DNA of 64,000 bases from an uncultured Prevotellaceae bacterium (GCA_902785695.1 CACZZQ010000019.1:1-64000), one strand, 5' to 3'; numbered from the stretch's first letter, positions 32,228-41,487 are shown. The notes: generated by a model not told the origin, from the sequence alone. Numbers and translations: made by a program.

Positions 32228-35059
32228 TTATGATTTCTTTGGTCGCATATTGAACTTATAGGCAACGGATAGCATGATATAACGTGGGATGCAGTTGTTC
32301 CAGGTCTCCGTCCTGCCTTGTGCGTTGACACTGTACTGTTTGTTGGAAAGCTGTTGCAAGAGGTCGAAGGCTGTAAATTTCAGAGTAAGTTTCTCGTTGA
32401 GGAACGAACGAGCCAGTTCCGCATTCCAAATTAAATCATCAGTATTCATCATTTCGCTCTGATAACCTCTGCGACTGTACATACGGATATCCGTAGCTAT
32501 ACTGATCTCTGTCCAGGGAATGGTGTAGCGTAATAAACCACCATAATTATAATCAAAGGCTGAGATATTCTCAAAATCCTCGCGATCGCCGATGGAGCGA
32601 CGCCAGTTTACGTCTCCGCTGATGCCAATGGTGAGTTTGTCCTTTTGATATTCCAATCCAAAGTGCTCGTGCAGCGTCCAGTTATGTACGGTACTCTTCT
32701 TTTCTCCAGTAATTGTTTCTAATTCATTATAATAGATGATGGGGAAGTCAACAGAGTGTGTGTAGCTTACGTCGGCACGTTGCTGTAGGGTGATGCGTTT
32801 GGCGCTATCAAGAGGTTGTTCGTAACTGGTTCCTAAGTTCCAGTTCCAGTTACCATCGATATTGTCCTGCATAAAAATGTATTCACCCGTAGTTGTGTTG
32901 TATAAGGTGCGAGTTCCGATAGACCTTTGTGTTAGCGAGGCATTGCTCCACAGACGGATGAAACGGCGGATGGAGTCGTTGTTGAACTGGAATCCAATGT
33001 TCACGTTGTGAGTAAGCGTAGACTTCAGGTCGGGGTTGTTGACAGTGGTAACAAGAGGATTGGTGGTATCGCCTACTGGCATCAGTTCCGGTAGTCCTGG
33101 TCTGCTCATGCCCATGCTGTAGCCCAAGCTGTTGAGACCGTTCTTCTTTCCCCATCGCGACCAGCTGATGCCTGATGAGACATCAATATAACTGCGACGG
33201 GCAATGGTGTCGAGATAAAAGAAGTCGTTGTACTTCAGCCTCTCATGCGGATTCCTGACAGATAAGTTAAGTGAGAAATAATCGTTATCGCCTGAGTGCA
33301 TCACCTGAAATGAAGAACTGATGGTGCGACTCAGCAGTTGCTGCTCGTCGCAGTTATTATAGTCCATTGCGCTTATCAGGGCTTGGTGGGTAGATGGTAA
33401 CCATTCCGTCTGGTATTTGTCTTCAGCGAGATAGTCCAGTCGGTAGCGCAGGTTATTGCTATTGCTTAACGACTGCGCATAGCTTACATCAACGCCCACA
33501 AACCATTTGTTGAGCAGTTGCAGATAATAGCCCATTTCTGCCTGATAGTTGTAGCTGTCGCTATGCGTGTCGGCATAGTTATGACGCAGGTCGGTAGAGT
33601 CTGCTTGTGCGAAGTAGGTACGAGTGATTGTCCAACTGTCGCTGGGCTTTTGACGTGTGTATGAACCTGACAGACTCGCTGTGATATAGTCGCCCCATGC
33701 GAACTTATGGTGGAAAGCGAGGTCGGCATTTAAATTCAGTGTGCGATAGCGGGTCAGACCGTCGTTCATCGTGCGGTTGATGATTGCTTCACGGAAGGTG
33801 GAGTCCTGACTGCCGTTGGTACGGTCGCCGTTGCTATAGCTGGCACTGATGGAACCCCATATCGTGATGGGCTTCTTCAGTTGGAAATAGTCGTAGGCAT
33901 TAAAACGGAAATCATTCTGTCGGCTCCACGACTCAGAACCGCCGATGATATTTCCTCCAGATGCAAAGCGTTCGTTAGAGGTGCGACTCAGGTTGTCGTT
34001 GTCGCTCCATTCAAAGGTGGCATCCATATTCGTTTCCCACACCTTGTCTTTATCCTCCGTCTCGATATGCAAGCCTGTCTGCTTAGTGGCTCTCAGTCCT
34101 TGCGGCATATTGCTGGGCGACCAGTCGCCTTCTGCTCCAGGGCGATGCGTCTCGTTCACATTGTTGGTGTTGCCAAAGATGCTGACGCGTGAGTGGTCAT
34201 CGTAATAGAGTCCGAAGGCACGTCCCATGTAACGGTCATCTGTACCGTACCCCCCTTCGATATTACCCATATAGCCTCGATTATACTCACGCTTCAGTTG
34301 CACATCCATCACGTAGTCTTTCTTCTCTACGTCGTGACCAATGAGCTCACTCTGCTTGGTGCTCTTGTCAAAGACCTTCAGTTCCTTGACGGTGTAGTAG
34401 GGCAGGTTGTCGAGCATCACCTTGTTCTGACCCTTGAAGAAGTCCTTACCGTTGAGCGTCAAGTAGTCCACCTTCTTGCCGTTGATATAGATATCACCGT
34501 TGTCTTTGAGTTCTGCCCCAGGCATCTGACGGATCAGTCCGTCGAGCATAGAGCCTTCAGGCAAGTTGAAAGCCGAGGCGTTATACACCAATGTGTCGCC
34601 ACGATAGGCCAGCTTTACTTTCGTGCCTGTGATGACCACGCCATTGAGTCCCACCTCTTTAAATATATCATCATCGCTGCGTTGCTTTTTCTTGATGAGG
34701 ATACGAGGCAGTTCAAACCAGTTGTTGCGGGCTATATGTCGCAACTTATAGTTCATCGTGGTATCGTTGTAGCCCTCAGCAGAAGCCTTGATGATATAGT
34801 CGGCATTCTGAGCCGGCACCTTGAATTCATAATACGACGAAGTGCCCCATGTCCAGCAGGTCATAGAGTCCACAAACGAAGAGTCTGAGCGCATCAGCGT
34901 CACCAGGGCTTTTACTTTAGCCTTGGTGAACGAGTCATATACTTCGCCCGACAGCTGTACGGTGCGCTCTTTCTTTTTCTTGACTGTCGTAGAGTCAGTT
35001 TGTGCCCAAAGTGCTAAGACCGCAGTCAAAGCAACGAGGGTGGTTAAGGCTCTTTTCAT
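32228..35059 (-). CDS. Outer-membrane beta-barrel protein (TonB-receptor-like)
   Basis: This 943-residue exported protein has a signal peptide ending ALWAQ, then a carboxypeptidase-regulatory-like fold (about 33-120, QLSGEVYDSFTKAKVKALVTL). A plug-like region follows (VVITGTKVKLAYRGDTLVYNASAFNLPEGSML, ELKDNGDIYINGKKV), then a long barrel of alternating aromatic strands ending in VAYKFNMRPKKS. This is the outer-membrane beta-barrel family found in Bacteroidota. No TonB box or SusD partner is evident. It is the last gene of a tight minus-strand run and begins one base after the serB stop. Confidence 0.85.
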   Translation of the reverse strand: MKRALTTLVALTAVLALWAQTDSTTVKKKKERTVQLSGEVYDSFTKAKVKALVTLMRSDSSFVDSMTCWTWGTSSYYEFKVPAQNADYIIKASAEGYNDTTMNYKLRHIARNNWFELPRILIKKKQRSDDDIFKEVGLNGVVITGTKVKLAYRGDTLVYNASAFNLPEGSMLDGLIRQMPGAELKDNGDIYINGKKVDYLTLNGKDFFKGQNKVMLDNLPYYTVKELKVFDKSTKQSELIGHDVEKKDYVMDVQLKREYNRGYMGNIEGGYGTDDRYMGRAFGLYYDDHSRVSIFGNTNNVNETHRPGAEGDWSPSNMPQGLRATKQTGLHIETEDKDKVWETNMDATFEWSDNDNLSRTSNERFASGGNIIGGSESWSRQNDFRFNAYDYFQLKKPITIWGSISASYSNGDRTNGSQDSTFREAIINRTMNDGLTRYRTLNLNADLAFHHKFAWGDYITASLSGSYTRQKPSDSWTITRTYFAQADSTDLRHNYADTHSDSYNYQAEMGYYLQLLNKWFVGVDVSYAQSLSNSNNLRYRLDYLAEDKYQTEWLPSTHQALISAMDYNNCDEQQLLSRTISSSFQVMHSGDNDYFSLNLSVRNPHERLKYNDFFYLDTIARRSYIDVSSGISWSRWGKKNGLNSLGYSMGMSRPGLPELMPVGDTTNPLVTTVNNPDLKSTLTHNVNIGFQFNNDSIRRFIRLWSNASLTQRSIGTRTLYNTTTGEYIFMQDNIDGNWNWNLGTSYEQPLDSAKRITLQQRADVSYTHSVDFPIIYYNELETITGEKKSTVHNWTLHEHFGLEYQKDKLTIGISGDVNWRRSIGDREDFENISAFDYNYGGLLRYTIPWTEISIATDIRMYSRRGYQSEMMNTDDLIWNAELARSFLNEKLTLKFTAFDLLQQLSNKQYSVNAQGRTETWNNCIPRYIMLSVAYKFNMRPKKS

Positions 35060-35060
35060 C

Positions 35061-36302
35061 CTATAGTTTTCCCTGATCGCCTAAATAAGAATCTTTGAAT
35101 CCAAGGAAATAGAGCACGCCATCCAGTCCGATGGTGTTGATGCTCTGCTTAGCATTGGCCACCACACGCGGTTTTGCGTGGAAGGCAATACCCAAGCCGG
35201 CTTCCGAAATCATTGGCAGGTCGTTGGCACCATCACCTACGGCAATCGTTTGTGCCAGATTTACCTTCTCGACCTGGGCGATAAGCTTCAAAAGTTCTGC
35301 TTTGCGGTGTCCGTCAACAATCTCGCCCACATAGCGACCAGTCAGTTTTCCGTTCTCGTCAACCTCCAGTTCGTTGGCGTAGACATAGTCGATACCGTAT
35401 TTCTTTTGCAGGTATTCGCCAAAATAGGTGAATCCACCACTCAGGATGGCAATCTTATAGCCGCAGGTCTTAAGGATAGACATCAGTCGGTCGGCACCCT
35501 CGGTGATGGGCAGATGCTCTGCAATATCTCGCATCACGCTGACATCGAGTCCTTTCAATAGTGATACGCGTCGAGTAAAACTCTCCTTAAAGTCAATCTC
35601 GCCACGCATGGCACTCTCTGTGATAGCTCTCACCTCAGCACCTACGCCAGCACGCTCTGCCAGTTCGTCGATACATTCGGTCTGAATGAGGGTAGAGTCC
35701 ATATCGAAACAGATGAGGCGACGCATACGGCGGAACATATCATCCTTCTGGAACGAGAAGTCTATCTCCATTTGTTGCGACAGTTTCATCAGCTTTGACT
35801 GCATCTCCTGACGGTCGCGAGGCTCACCACGCAGGGAGAACTGGATGCAGGCACGTGTGTGCTTGTCCAGCTGTTTGATACTTTTACGTCCCGTCAGACG
35901 CAGGATAGAGTCGATATTCAATCCTTGGTCTGCCAGCACCTGGGTGGCTGCCTGTATCTGTTTAGCTTCCAACTGTCGGCCCATCACCGTCAAGATATAG
36001 CGGTTCTTGCCCTGATGACCTACCCAGTCTTCGTACTCATCATCGCTGATGGGGGCAAATCCGATGTTGACGCCCAGCTCTGTGGCTTTGAACAGCAGTT
36101 CTTTCATCGCCAGTCCTGACTTCATCTCGTCCATGCGAATCAGGATGCCCAAGGATAGGGTAGAATGGATGTCGGCCTGTCCGATATCCAGAATTTGCGC
36201 GTCGTATTTTGCCAAGATTCCCATCACGGCTGCAGTCAAGCCAGGACGGTCCTGACCAGTGATGCGTACCAATATCTGTTCTTCCTTATTTGTCTGTTCC
36301 AT
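35061..36302 (-). CDS. serB: Phosphoserine phosphatase with ACT domains
   Basis: SerB removes phosphate from phosphoserine, the last step of serine synthesis. Two ACT-like domains occupy about residues 8-185 (LVRITGQDRPGLTAAVMGIL and YILTVMGRQLEAKQI). The HAD phosphatase follows, with CFDMDSTLIQTECIDELA (nucleophile Asp), LSGGFTYFGEYL, and VGDGANDLPMISEAGLGIAF. The N-terminal MEQTNKEE at 36302 is chosen; an in-frame ATG at 36317 overlaps the preceding stop by 4 nt and could also be used. It lies between the aldo/keto reductase and outer-membrane genes. Confidence 0.93.
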   Translation of the reverse strand: MEQTNKEEQILVRITGQDRPGLTAAVMGILAKYDAQILDIGQADIHSTLSLGILIRMDEMKSGLAMKELLFKATELGVNIGFAPISDDEYEDWVGHQGKNRYILTVMGRQLEAKQIQAATQVLADQGLNIDSILRLTGRKSIKQLDKHTRACIQFSLRGEPRDRQEMQSKLMKLSQQMEIDFSFQKDDMFRRMRRLICFDMDSTLIQTECIDELAERAGVGAEVRAITESAMRGEIDFKESFTRRVSLLKGLDVSVMRDIAEHLPITEGADRLMSILKTCGYKIAILSGGFTYFGEYLQKKYGIDYVYANELEVDENGKLTGRYVGEIVDGHRKAELLKLIAQVEKVNLAQTIAVGDGANDLPMISEAGLGIAFHAKPRVVANAKQSINTIGLDGVLYFLGFKDSYLGDQGKL

Positions 36303-36313
36303 ATTGTTAAGTA

Positions 36314-37663
36314 TCATTTATCTCTTTTCAGTTGCTCCATAAGGTCGGCTATTTTCTTTAGCTCTATGGGTATGCGAATCTTCTGCGGACAGGTCTTCAC
36401 CTCGATGCAGTGGTTGCACATGATGCAGTGGTCAGGCTGACGATCCTTGGGGATGGCACGATCCAAACTGATGAGGTAGTTCCTGCGGTTCTTACGGTAG
36501 TTCTCGTCGCCCTGGTCATCAGGCAGGTTCTTTTCCACCACCCATTTATTATAATGTACGAAGATGCCTGGGATGTCGATGCCGTAGGGGCAGGGCATAC
36601 AGTATTGACAGTTGTTGCAGGGAATTGTACCCATCTCCATCATCTGCTGTGCTATCTCCGTGTCGAGGAATCGCTGTTCCTCCTCAGTGAGAGGCACCAG
36701 CGGACAGTATGAAATCAGATTGTCCTTCAGATGCTCCATGAATGTCATGCCGCTCAACACGGTGAGCACACCCTTAGGGGTACCCGCATAGCGGAAGGCC
36801 CACGAGGCTATCGACTTCTGCGGGTCGCGCTGCTTCAGTTCGTTGATGGCGTATTGTGGCAGGTCCTTTACGAGGCGGCCACCCAACAATGGCTCCATGA
36901 TAACAGCGGGTATGCCTCGTTTTTCCAGTTCTGTGTAGAGGTGCGATGCATCCACGTTGAAACTATTAATCTCGTTGGCGTAGTTCCAATCCAGATAGTT
37001 CAGCTCTATTTGTACGAAGTCCCAATGATATTGGTCTGTCATCGCCAGCACCTCATCAAACACCTCTTCCTGTCCGTGAAATGAAAAACCCAGGTTACGG
37101 ATGCGGCCAGCCTCGCGTTCTGCCATGAGAAATTCGAGCATACCGTTATCCACATAGCGCTTATTAAACTCCTCCATACTGCCACCGATGGCATGCAGCA
37201 GGTAGTAGTCGATATAGTCCATCTGCAACTCCTTGAACGAGTCTTGATACATCTTCATTGACCCTTCGCGCGAACTGTCGCCAAAGTTTGATAACTTGGT
37301 GGCCACAAGGTATTCCTCGCGCTTATGGCGACTCAGGGCGATGCCTGTGCAGCGCTCCGACAGACCACGACAATACACAGGCGATGTGTCGAAGTAGTTC
37401 ACGCCATGCTCTATGGCATAGTCCACCTGCTGGTTAATCATCTCTTGGTCGAACTCCTCTGAATCAGGAATCTGTGGCAAGCGCATCATGCCGTAGCCCA
37501 GAATCGACACTTTTTCTCCGTTCTTAGGGTTCTCGCGATAGGTCATCTGCCCAACGGGTGGCTCGCCAATAGCGTCACCCTCGTTGCTTTTCTTGCCAGC
37601 GCAGGCTGCCAACGCAGCTGCTGACCCTAAACCCATATATTTTAGGAAATCTCTTCTATCCAT
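36314..37663 (-). CDS. Tat-exported aldo/keto reductase with 4Fe-4S ferredoxin tail
   Basis: This protein of about 449 residues starts MDRRDFLKYMGLGSAAALAACAG, a twin-arginine signal with a lipoprotein-like Cys. The aldo/keto reductase barrel follows, with the catalytic Tyr in YFDTSPVYCRGLSE and Lys in ATKLSNFG. The C-terminus has two Cys clusters (CNNCQYCMPC and CIMCNHCIEVKTC) that fit 4Fe-4S binding. It likely acts in the periplasm, taking electrons through its clusters. It follows the polyferredoxin membrane protein gene after about 33 bases filled with AATTCTCAATTCTC repeats. Substrate unknown. Confidence 0.88.
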   Translation of the reverse strand: MDRRDFLKYMGLGSAAALAACAGKKSNEGDAIGEPPVGQMTYRENPKNGEKVSILGYGMMRLPQIPDSEEFDQEMINQQVDYAIEHGVNYFDTSPVYCRGLSERCTGIALSRHKREEYLVATKLSNFGDSSREGSMKMYQDSFKELQMDYIDYYLLHAIGGSMEEFNKRYVDNGMLEFLMAEREAGRIRNLGFSFHGQEEVFDEVLAMTDQYHWDFVQIELNYLDWNYANEINSFNVDASHLYTELEKRGIPAVIMEPLLGGRLVKDLPQYAINELKQRDPQKSIASWAFRYAGTPKGVLTVLSGMTFMEHLKDNLISYCPLVPLTEEEQRFLDTEIAQQMMEMGTIPCNNCQYCMPCPYGIDIPGIFVHYNKWVVEKNLPDDQGDENYRKNRRNYLISLDRAIPKDRQPDHCIMCNHCIEVKTCPQKIRIPIELKKIADLMEQLKRDK

Positions 37664-37696
37664 AATTCTCAATTCTCAAATCTCAATTCTCAATTT
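37664..37696. repeat. AATTCTC simple repeat between two redox genes
   Basis: Repeated AATTCTCA units fill the space between the aldo/keto reductase start and the polyferredoxin stop. The same unit is found at the end of the cyclophilin gene (23691-23712). Confidence 0.6.
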
Positions 37697-39181
37697 TTAT
37701 ATGAGTTTGTGCACCTCGTGACCTTCCACGTGGATGGCTGATAGTGGGCGCACGGGGCACAAATGCTCGCAGGCACCACAACCGATACAGGCGTTCTCAT
37801 TGACAGCGGGTACTGAGGGCGACAGGTCATCGTCAGGATCTGAGGGCACCATCTCAATGGCTCCTGCAGGACAATGGCGGGCACAGTTGCCGCATTCCGA
37901 CTCGCCCTTGGCTGAGATACAGAAGTCGACAGCTACCACAGCATGACCAATCTGGGTGCTTGACTTCTCTTCCTTGTCAATCAGTTTGATGGCACCAGCA
38001 GGACAAACCTCAGAACAGCGTGTGCATTCCGGACGACAATAACCCTTCTCGAACGACATCACGGGTTGCATCAATGATGTTAAATCGCCACTTGGCCTCA
38101 ATACGTCGTTAGGACATTCTGATACACAGAGCTGACAGCCAGTGCAATGTTGCCTTATGTTCTTCAGTGAACGAGCACCTGGTGGTACCACGGGCGTATT
38201 CCTTTCTGGCGCTTTCTTCTCGATGATATCTGCCAGTCCACCATCTACGTGCTTGGCCTCCTGAGCCAAAGCAGCTGTTGAGGCAAGGGCGGTGGCTATC
38301 AGAAAAGAACGCTTGCTGGGGTCAATCTTTTCGGCCTTAGCATCCTCGTGGTGCTTGTTGTGCAGTCGGGTGTTATCGTACTTCAGTGCCCCGAACTTAC
38401 AACTCTCTATGCAGCCGCCACACACCACACAGCGCGAATAGTCCACTTTGTGGTTCTTGAAATCAATGCAGGCCGCCTTGCAGTTCTTGGTACACAGCGA
38501 ACAGTTCTTACATTTGTCCTCGTCGAAGGTAATCTTCAGGAACGAGAAGCGAGCCAAGAACGAGAGTGCTGTGCCTACAGGACAAATCGTATTGCAGTAG
38601 GTGCGTCCGTTTCTCCAAGCCAGCACCGCCAACACAATCAGCGTCACAAGGGCAATGATGAATACAGGAAGTGACTTCATCCATACGTCAACACTATAGA
38701 ACGCATAACTCTCGTAGTGCTCGGCGATGGCTGCCAGCACATTGTTGCCTGCCATATAGATGGGCTGCAGCAACATCGTACAGATACGACCAAAGGCAGA
38801 GTAGGGGGCCAGCAACTGGAATACCGAACCGATGCCAGCTATGAGGGCTGCCACAAATATGACGAGCACGCCATAGCGCAACAATGATAGGGCCTTTGAG
38901 TAAGTATAGCGATTCTTTTTCGCTTTCTTGCCCAGCCATCCGAAGATGTCTTGCAGCACGCCTAACGGACAGATGATAGAGCAATAGATGCGTCCGCATA
39001 CCAGCGTTAGCACCACGAGGAAGGTGATAACGATGAAGTTGAGTGCCAGAACAGCCTCCAATGCTTGTATCTTCGCCAGCGAGCCCAACCAGTGGTGTAG
39101 CGTGCCGGTGAAGTCTAAAAACAGCAGTGTCAGTCCTATGAACATCACACTGCCCAGTGTGATTCTGATTTTTCTTAGCAT
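37697..39181 (-). CDS. Membrane polyferredoxin (NapH/CcoG-like)
   Basis: This 494-residue membrane iron-sulfur protein has about five hydrophobic segments in the first 210 residues, with CGRIYCSIICPLGVLQD and GRTYCNTICPVGTALS motifs of NapH-type proteins. Several 4Fe-4S ferredoxin motifs follow: CKNCSLCTKNCKAACID, CVVCGGCIESC, CTGCQLCVSEC, CTRCSEVCPAG, CGNCARHCPAG and CIGCGACEHLCPV. A second Tat-like hydrophobic stretch (SKRSFLIATALASTAALA) lies in the middle, so the later clusters are probably periplasmic. It would deliver electrons to the Tat aldo/keto reductase encoded next. Confidence 0.87.
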   Translation of the reverse strand: MLRKIRITLGSVMFIGLTLLFLDFTGTLHHWLGSLAKIQALEAVLALNFIVITFLVVLTLVCGRIYCSIICPLGVLQDIFGWLGKKAKKNRYTYSKALSLLRYGVLVIFVAALIAGIGSVFQLLAPYSAFGRICTMLLQPIYMAGNNVLAAIAEHYESYAFYSVDVWMKSLPVFIIALVTLIVLAVLAWRNGRTYCNTICPVGTALSFLARFSFLKITFDEDKCKNCSLCTKNCKAACIDFKNHKVDYSRCVVCGGCIESCKFGALKYDNTRLHNKHHEDAKAEKIDPSKRSFLIATALASTAALAQEAKHVDGGLADIIEKKAPERNTPVVPPGARSLKNIRQHCTGCQLCVSECPNDVLRPSGDLTSLMQPVMSFEKGYCRPECTRCSEVCPAGAIKLIDKEEKSSTQIGHAVVAVDFCISAKGESECGNCARHCPAGAIEMVPSDPDDDLSPSVPAVNENACIGCGACEHLCPVRPLSAIHVEGHEVHKLI

Positions 39182-39186
39182 ATTAA

Positions 39187-40242
39187 TTATTCGTAGTGTC
39201 TGATTCTAACTTCTATTCCTTCTTCCTTAAGCAGATTGGGAATGTTACTTATGTCCGTATTACCATAATGATACGGGAACAGTACCTTGGGTTTTACCGT
39301 CCTTGCTGCCTTTACAAGTTGTTCTGGAGTCATAGTGAACGGCTGATTGCAGGGTAAGAAAGCGATGTCAATATCTTTGATCCCTGCCATCTCAGGTATG
39401 TCCTCAGTATCACCTGCAATATATATTCTCAGTCCGTCAATGGTAAGGATAAAACCATTGTCGCGTCCCTTAGGGTGGAACTGCTTGTTAGCCTCAGTTG
39501 TGTTATAAGCTGGTACGGCTTCTACGGCGAAATCGTCTGCAATTGCCTGCTTGTCGCCATTCTTCATCACTTTTCCATAACCCAACATATCGCTGCATCG
39601 CTGGTTGGTAATTAGTTGTGTGTTTTCTTTTGTCAGCACCTTAATAGCTTCCTTGTCGAAGTGGTCTTGATGCTCATGTGTCACGAAGATATAGTCTGCC
39701 TTGGGCATAGCTGTATAGTCGATAATCTTGTCACGCAGTTTCAGTACAGGATCAATCTCGATTTCTTTATTGTCGTATACCAATCTGATACAAGAGTGCA
39801 TCAAGGCGTAGAACTTGATGGGCTTCCCGTTTTTCGTCTGGAAGAAATCAACCTCGTAAGATTCTTTCGTTACAGGCATATTAGCCTCTTGCCAAGCAAT
39901 AATGCCACCCTTCAGGTTCACCAGCTTGTAGCCTTCCTTAGCTAAAAGGTCAGCAGCACCAGCAGAACGACGTCCGCTGCGACAATAGACTGCAATGGTT
40001 TTCTCTTTGGAAAGAGTTGCTTTTGACTTTTCAACGAAACCACTTTGTTTATAGTCTATGTTGATAGCACCTTCTATATGACCTTCTGCAAATTCTTCAG
40101 CTGTCCTAACGTCAAATATGACGACATTAGGGGTGGCTATGAGTTCTGCAAACCCATTTACATCCACGTCATTATAGTCTTTCTGTCCACATGCTGAACT
40201 TAACCCCAGCACGGCCAATAAGCAAGTCAAAATCTTCTTCAT
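39187..40242 (-). CDS. Lipoprotein fusion of rhodanese and metallo-beta-lactamase fold
   Basis: This 351-residue lipoprotein has a signal MKKILTCLLAVLGLSSAC. A rhodanese domain (about 25-120) has the active-site Cys in VYCRSGRRSAGA. A metallo-beta-lactamase-fold domain (about 140-350) has THEHQDHF, YIAGDTEDIPE and the late PYHYG. The order is the reverse of most MBL-rhodanese sulfur dioxygenases, and the metal-site region resembles the UlaG/Beta_lactamase_2 group. It may handle sulfur or phosphodiester compounds in the periplasm; no substrate can be read. It is the first gene of the run to the outer-membrane gene. Confidence 0.85.
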   Translation of the reverse strand: MKKILTCLLAVLGLSSACGQKDYNDVDVNGFAELIATPNVVIFDVRTAEEFAEGHIEGAINIDYKQSGFVEKSKATLSKEKTIAVYCRSGRRSAGAADLLAKEGYKLVNLKGGIIAWQEANMPVTKESYEVDFFQTKNGKPIKFYALMHSCIRLVYDNKEIEIDPVLKLRDKIIDYTAMPKADYIFVTHEHQDHFDKEAIKVLTKENTQLITNQRCSDMLGYGKVMKNGDKQAIADDFAVEAVPAYNTTEANKQFHPKGRDNGFILTIDGLRIYIAGDTEDIPEMAGIKDIDIAFLPCNQPFTMTPEQLVKAARTVKPKVLFPYHYGNTDISNIPNLLKEEGIEVRIRHYE

Positions 40243-40267
40243 ACTTCAAATAATCTATATTTGGCTA

Positions 40268-40275
40268 CAAATTTA
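40268..40275 (-). promoter_or_regulatory. -7 element of the redox-serB-OMP gene run
   Basis: The minus strand reads TAAATTTG, about 26 bases before the rhodanese-MBL start codon. Confidence 0.5.
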
Positions 40276-40614
40276 ATAAAAATCTTCGAATTATTATCCT
40301 GTCGGGATAAAAATGTGAACAAATTGCCCCGAAAAGTTAGAAATCAAGGCTTACATACGCTCAATTTGCGCAAAAAATCGCGGTCAAGCATATTGCAAGG
40401 CGACGCTCAAAATATCGTTTTCTTGTGTTTTCTTGGGCAGAAAACGATGTTTTCTATGCTTGAAAACATTATTTTCTAACGCAGGAAACGGAGTATTCTC
40501 CAAAGCGGTTTCATTCTGCAACTCAGCCATCATGAGTGGCAAAAACAAAATTCTCGTCTGTTTTCCAATCACTTTCGCATTAATTTATGTCGGTTTTAGC
40601 TCGTTTTTGGAATT
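40276..40614. other. Gene-free spacer
   Basis: No supported gene is seen. It has a short hairpin (TATCC, TGTC, GGGATA) near 40295 and several GAAAAC/GTTTTC-rich phrases (CGTTTTCTTGTGTTTTC, AACGATGTTTTC) near 40420-40480. ORFs of 60-75 codons on both strands have no recognisable family and repetitive composition. Confidence 0.5.
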
Positions 40615-40700
40615 TTGCTGCCACCTGCTGCCACCTTACTGCCACCAATTTTTGCCCTAAAATAGGGCATTTCAGAAGATTGGTGGCAGAGTGGCAGCAA
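40615..40700. repeat. Compound inverted repeat with GCTGCCACC copies
   Basis: Three direct copies of a (G/A)CTGCCACC phrase (40617-40646) are followed by a small hairpin GCCCTAAAATAGGGC. The reverse-complement phrases TTGGTGGCAG and GTGGCAGCAA come next (40680-40700). The outer ends TTGCTGCCAC and GTGGCAGCAA pair exactly. It lies at the left edge of the accessory island. Confidence 0.65.
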
Positions 40701-40810
40701 CTTTAAACATTTTTTTGTTGTACTTGATGCTTGTTAGAGGTCGAAGATGCGCTGGTCTATTAAGATGTCACTCTCCTGTCCCCTGGCATCGCACGGATAT
40801 ATAAACGATT

Positions 40811-40840
40811 CGCCGAAACATCCCAGCGGATGTCTCGGCG
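40811..40840. terminator. Strong hairpin after the PIN toxin gene
   Basis: CGCCGAAACATCC and GGATGTCTCGGCG pair with one mismatch and a 4-base loop. It lies 26 bases past the stop of the minus-strand PIN gene. A T run on the minus side is not evident, so it may be a terminator or a boundary hairpin. Confidence 0.55.
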
Positions 40841-40865
40841 GATATTTTTCGGAAGGGAGAGGTAA

Positions 40866-41288
40866 CTACTTCTCGTTGAAGATGAGGTTGAGGCCTTGTC
40901 TGCGATAGTAGGGGAAGCGCGTGTCGCTGGAGATGAGCGGCACGTGGAGCGTCATTGCGTGAGCGATGATGACATGGTCGCTGGGATCCTTGTGGTTCTG
41001 TGCCGTATTGATGCGTAGCCGCGAATAGGTCTGCACCACCTCTTTCTGTATTGGCAGGATTTCGATGTAGTAGTCCTGCTCAATAGCATTTACCATGTCC
41101 GCAGCCGTTTTCCACCGCTTGTTGCCCCATCCCTTGGCATTGTAGGCCACGATGAGTTCACGCACGCTCTCGGCACTGATGCATAGCACGGCATCGGGTG
41201 CGTTGAGCAGGTCGTACACATCCACGTCGAGCAGGTCTTGGTCAGTTGCCCAGTAGATATAGGCGTTGGTGTCAAGCAAGTATCTCAT
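40866..41288 (-). CDS. PIN-domain toxin, VapC-like
   Basis: This 140-residue PIN protein has the start RYLLDTNAYIYW with the first Asp, a mid Glu in SAESVRELIVAY, and the late DPSDHVIIAHAMTLHVPLISSDTRF containing the other acidic residues. That is a full PIN active-site set. Its ATG overlaps the stop of the 54-codon upstream gene (ATGA). It likely acts as an RNase toxin; its target is unknown. Confidence 0.85.
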   Translation of the reverse strand: MRYLLDTNAYIYWATDQDLLDVDVYDLLNAPDAVLCISAESVRELIVAYNAKGWGNKRWKTAADMVNAIEQDYYIEILPIQKEVVQTYSRLRINTAQNHKDPSDHVIIAHAMTLHVPLISSDTRFPYYRRQGLNLIFNEK

Positions 41289-41449
41289 AGCAACAACATC
41301 GGGTCTTTCACCCAGACTTCGCCTTGGTGTCTTCTGGCAGCTTCCATGTATTTGTTACCTGCCGGCTTTGCGGCATTGATGGTTCTCCTCTCCTCGGAAG
41401 TGAGTTTCTTCCTCCTTCTTGAGGGCTTTTTTGCAGTCGTTGCTTCCAT
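41285..41449 (-). CDS. Small antitoxin for the PIN toxin (54 aa)
   Basis: The ATG at 41449 opens 54 codons ending at 41285. The protein begins MEATTAKKPSRRRKKLTSEE, highly basic, and ends ARRHQGEVWVKDPMLLL, an ending typical of Bacteroidota antitoxins that pair with PIN toxins. The overlap with the toxin start and the promoter just upstream support it as a real gene. No complete DNA-binding fold can be assigned in so short a protein. Confidence 0.75.
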   Translation of the reverse strand: MEATTAKKPSRRRKKLTSEERRTINAAKPAGNKYMEAARRHQGEVWVKDPMLLL

Positions 41450-41479
41450 AATTCTCGTTGTTTATACGCAATATGGCTG

Positions 41480-41487
41480 CAAAGATA
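41480..41487 (-). promoter_or_regulatory. -7 element of the PIN toxin-antitoxin pair
   Basis: The minus strand reads TATCTTTG, about 30 bases before the antitoxin ATG. The -33 position reads CTTG, close to TTTG. Confidence 0.6.
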
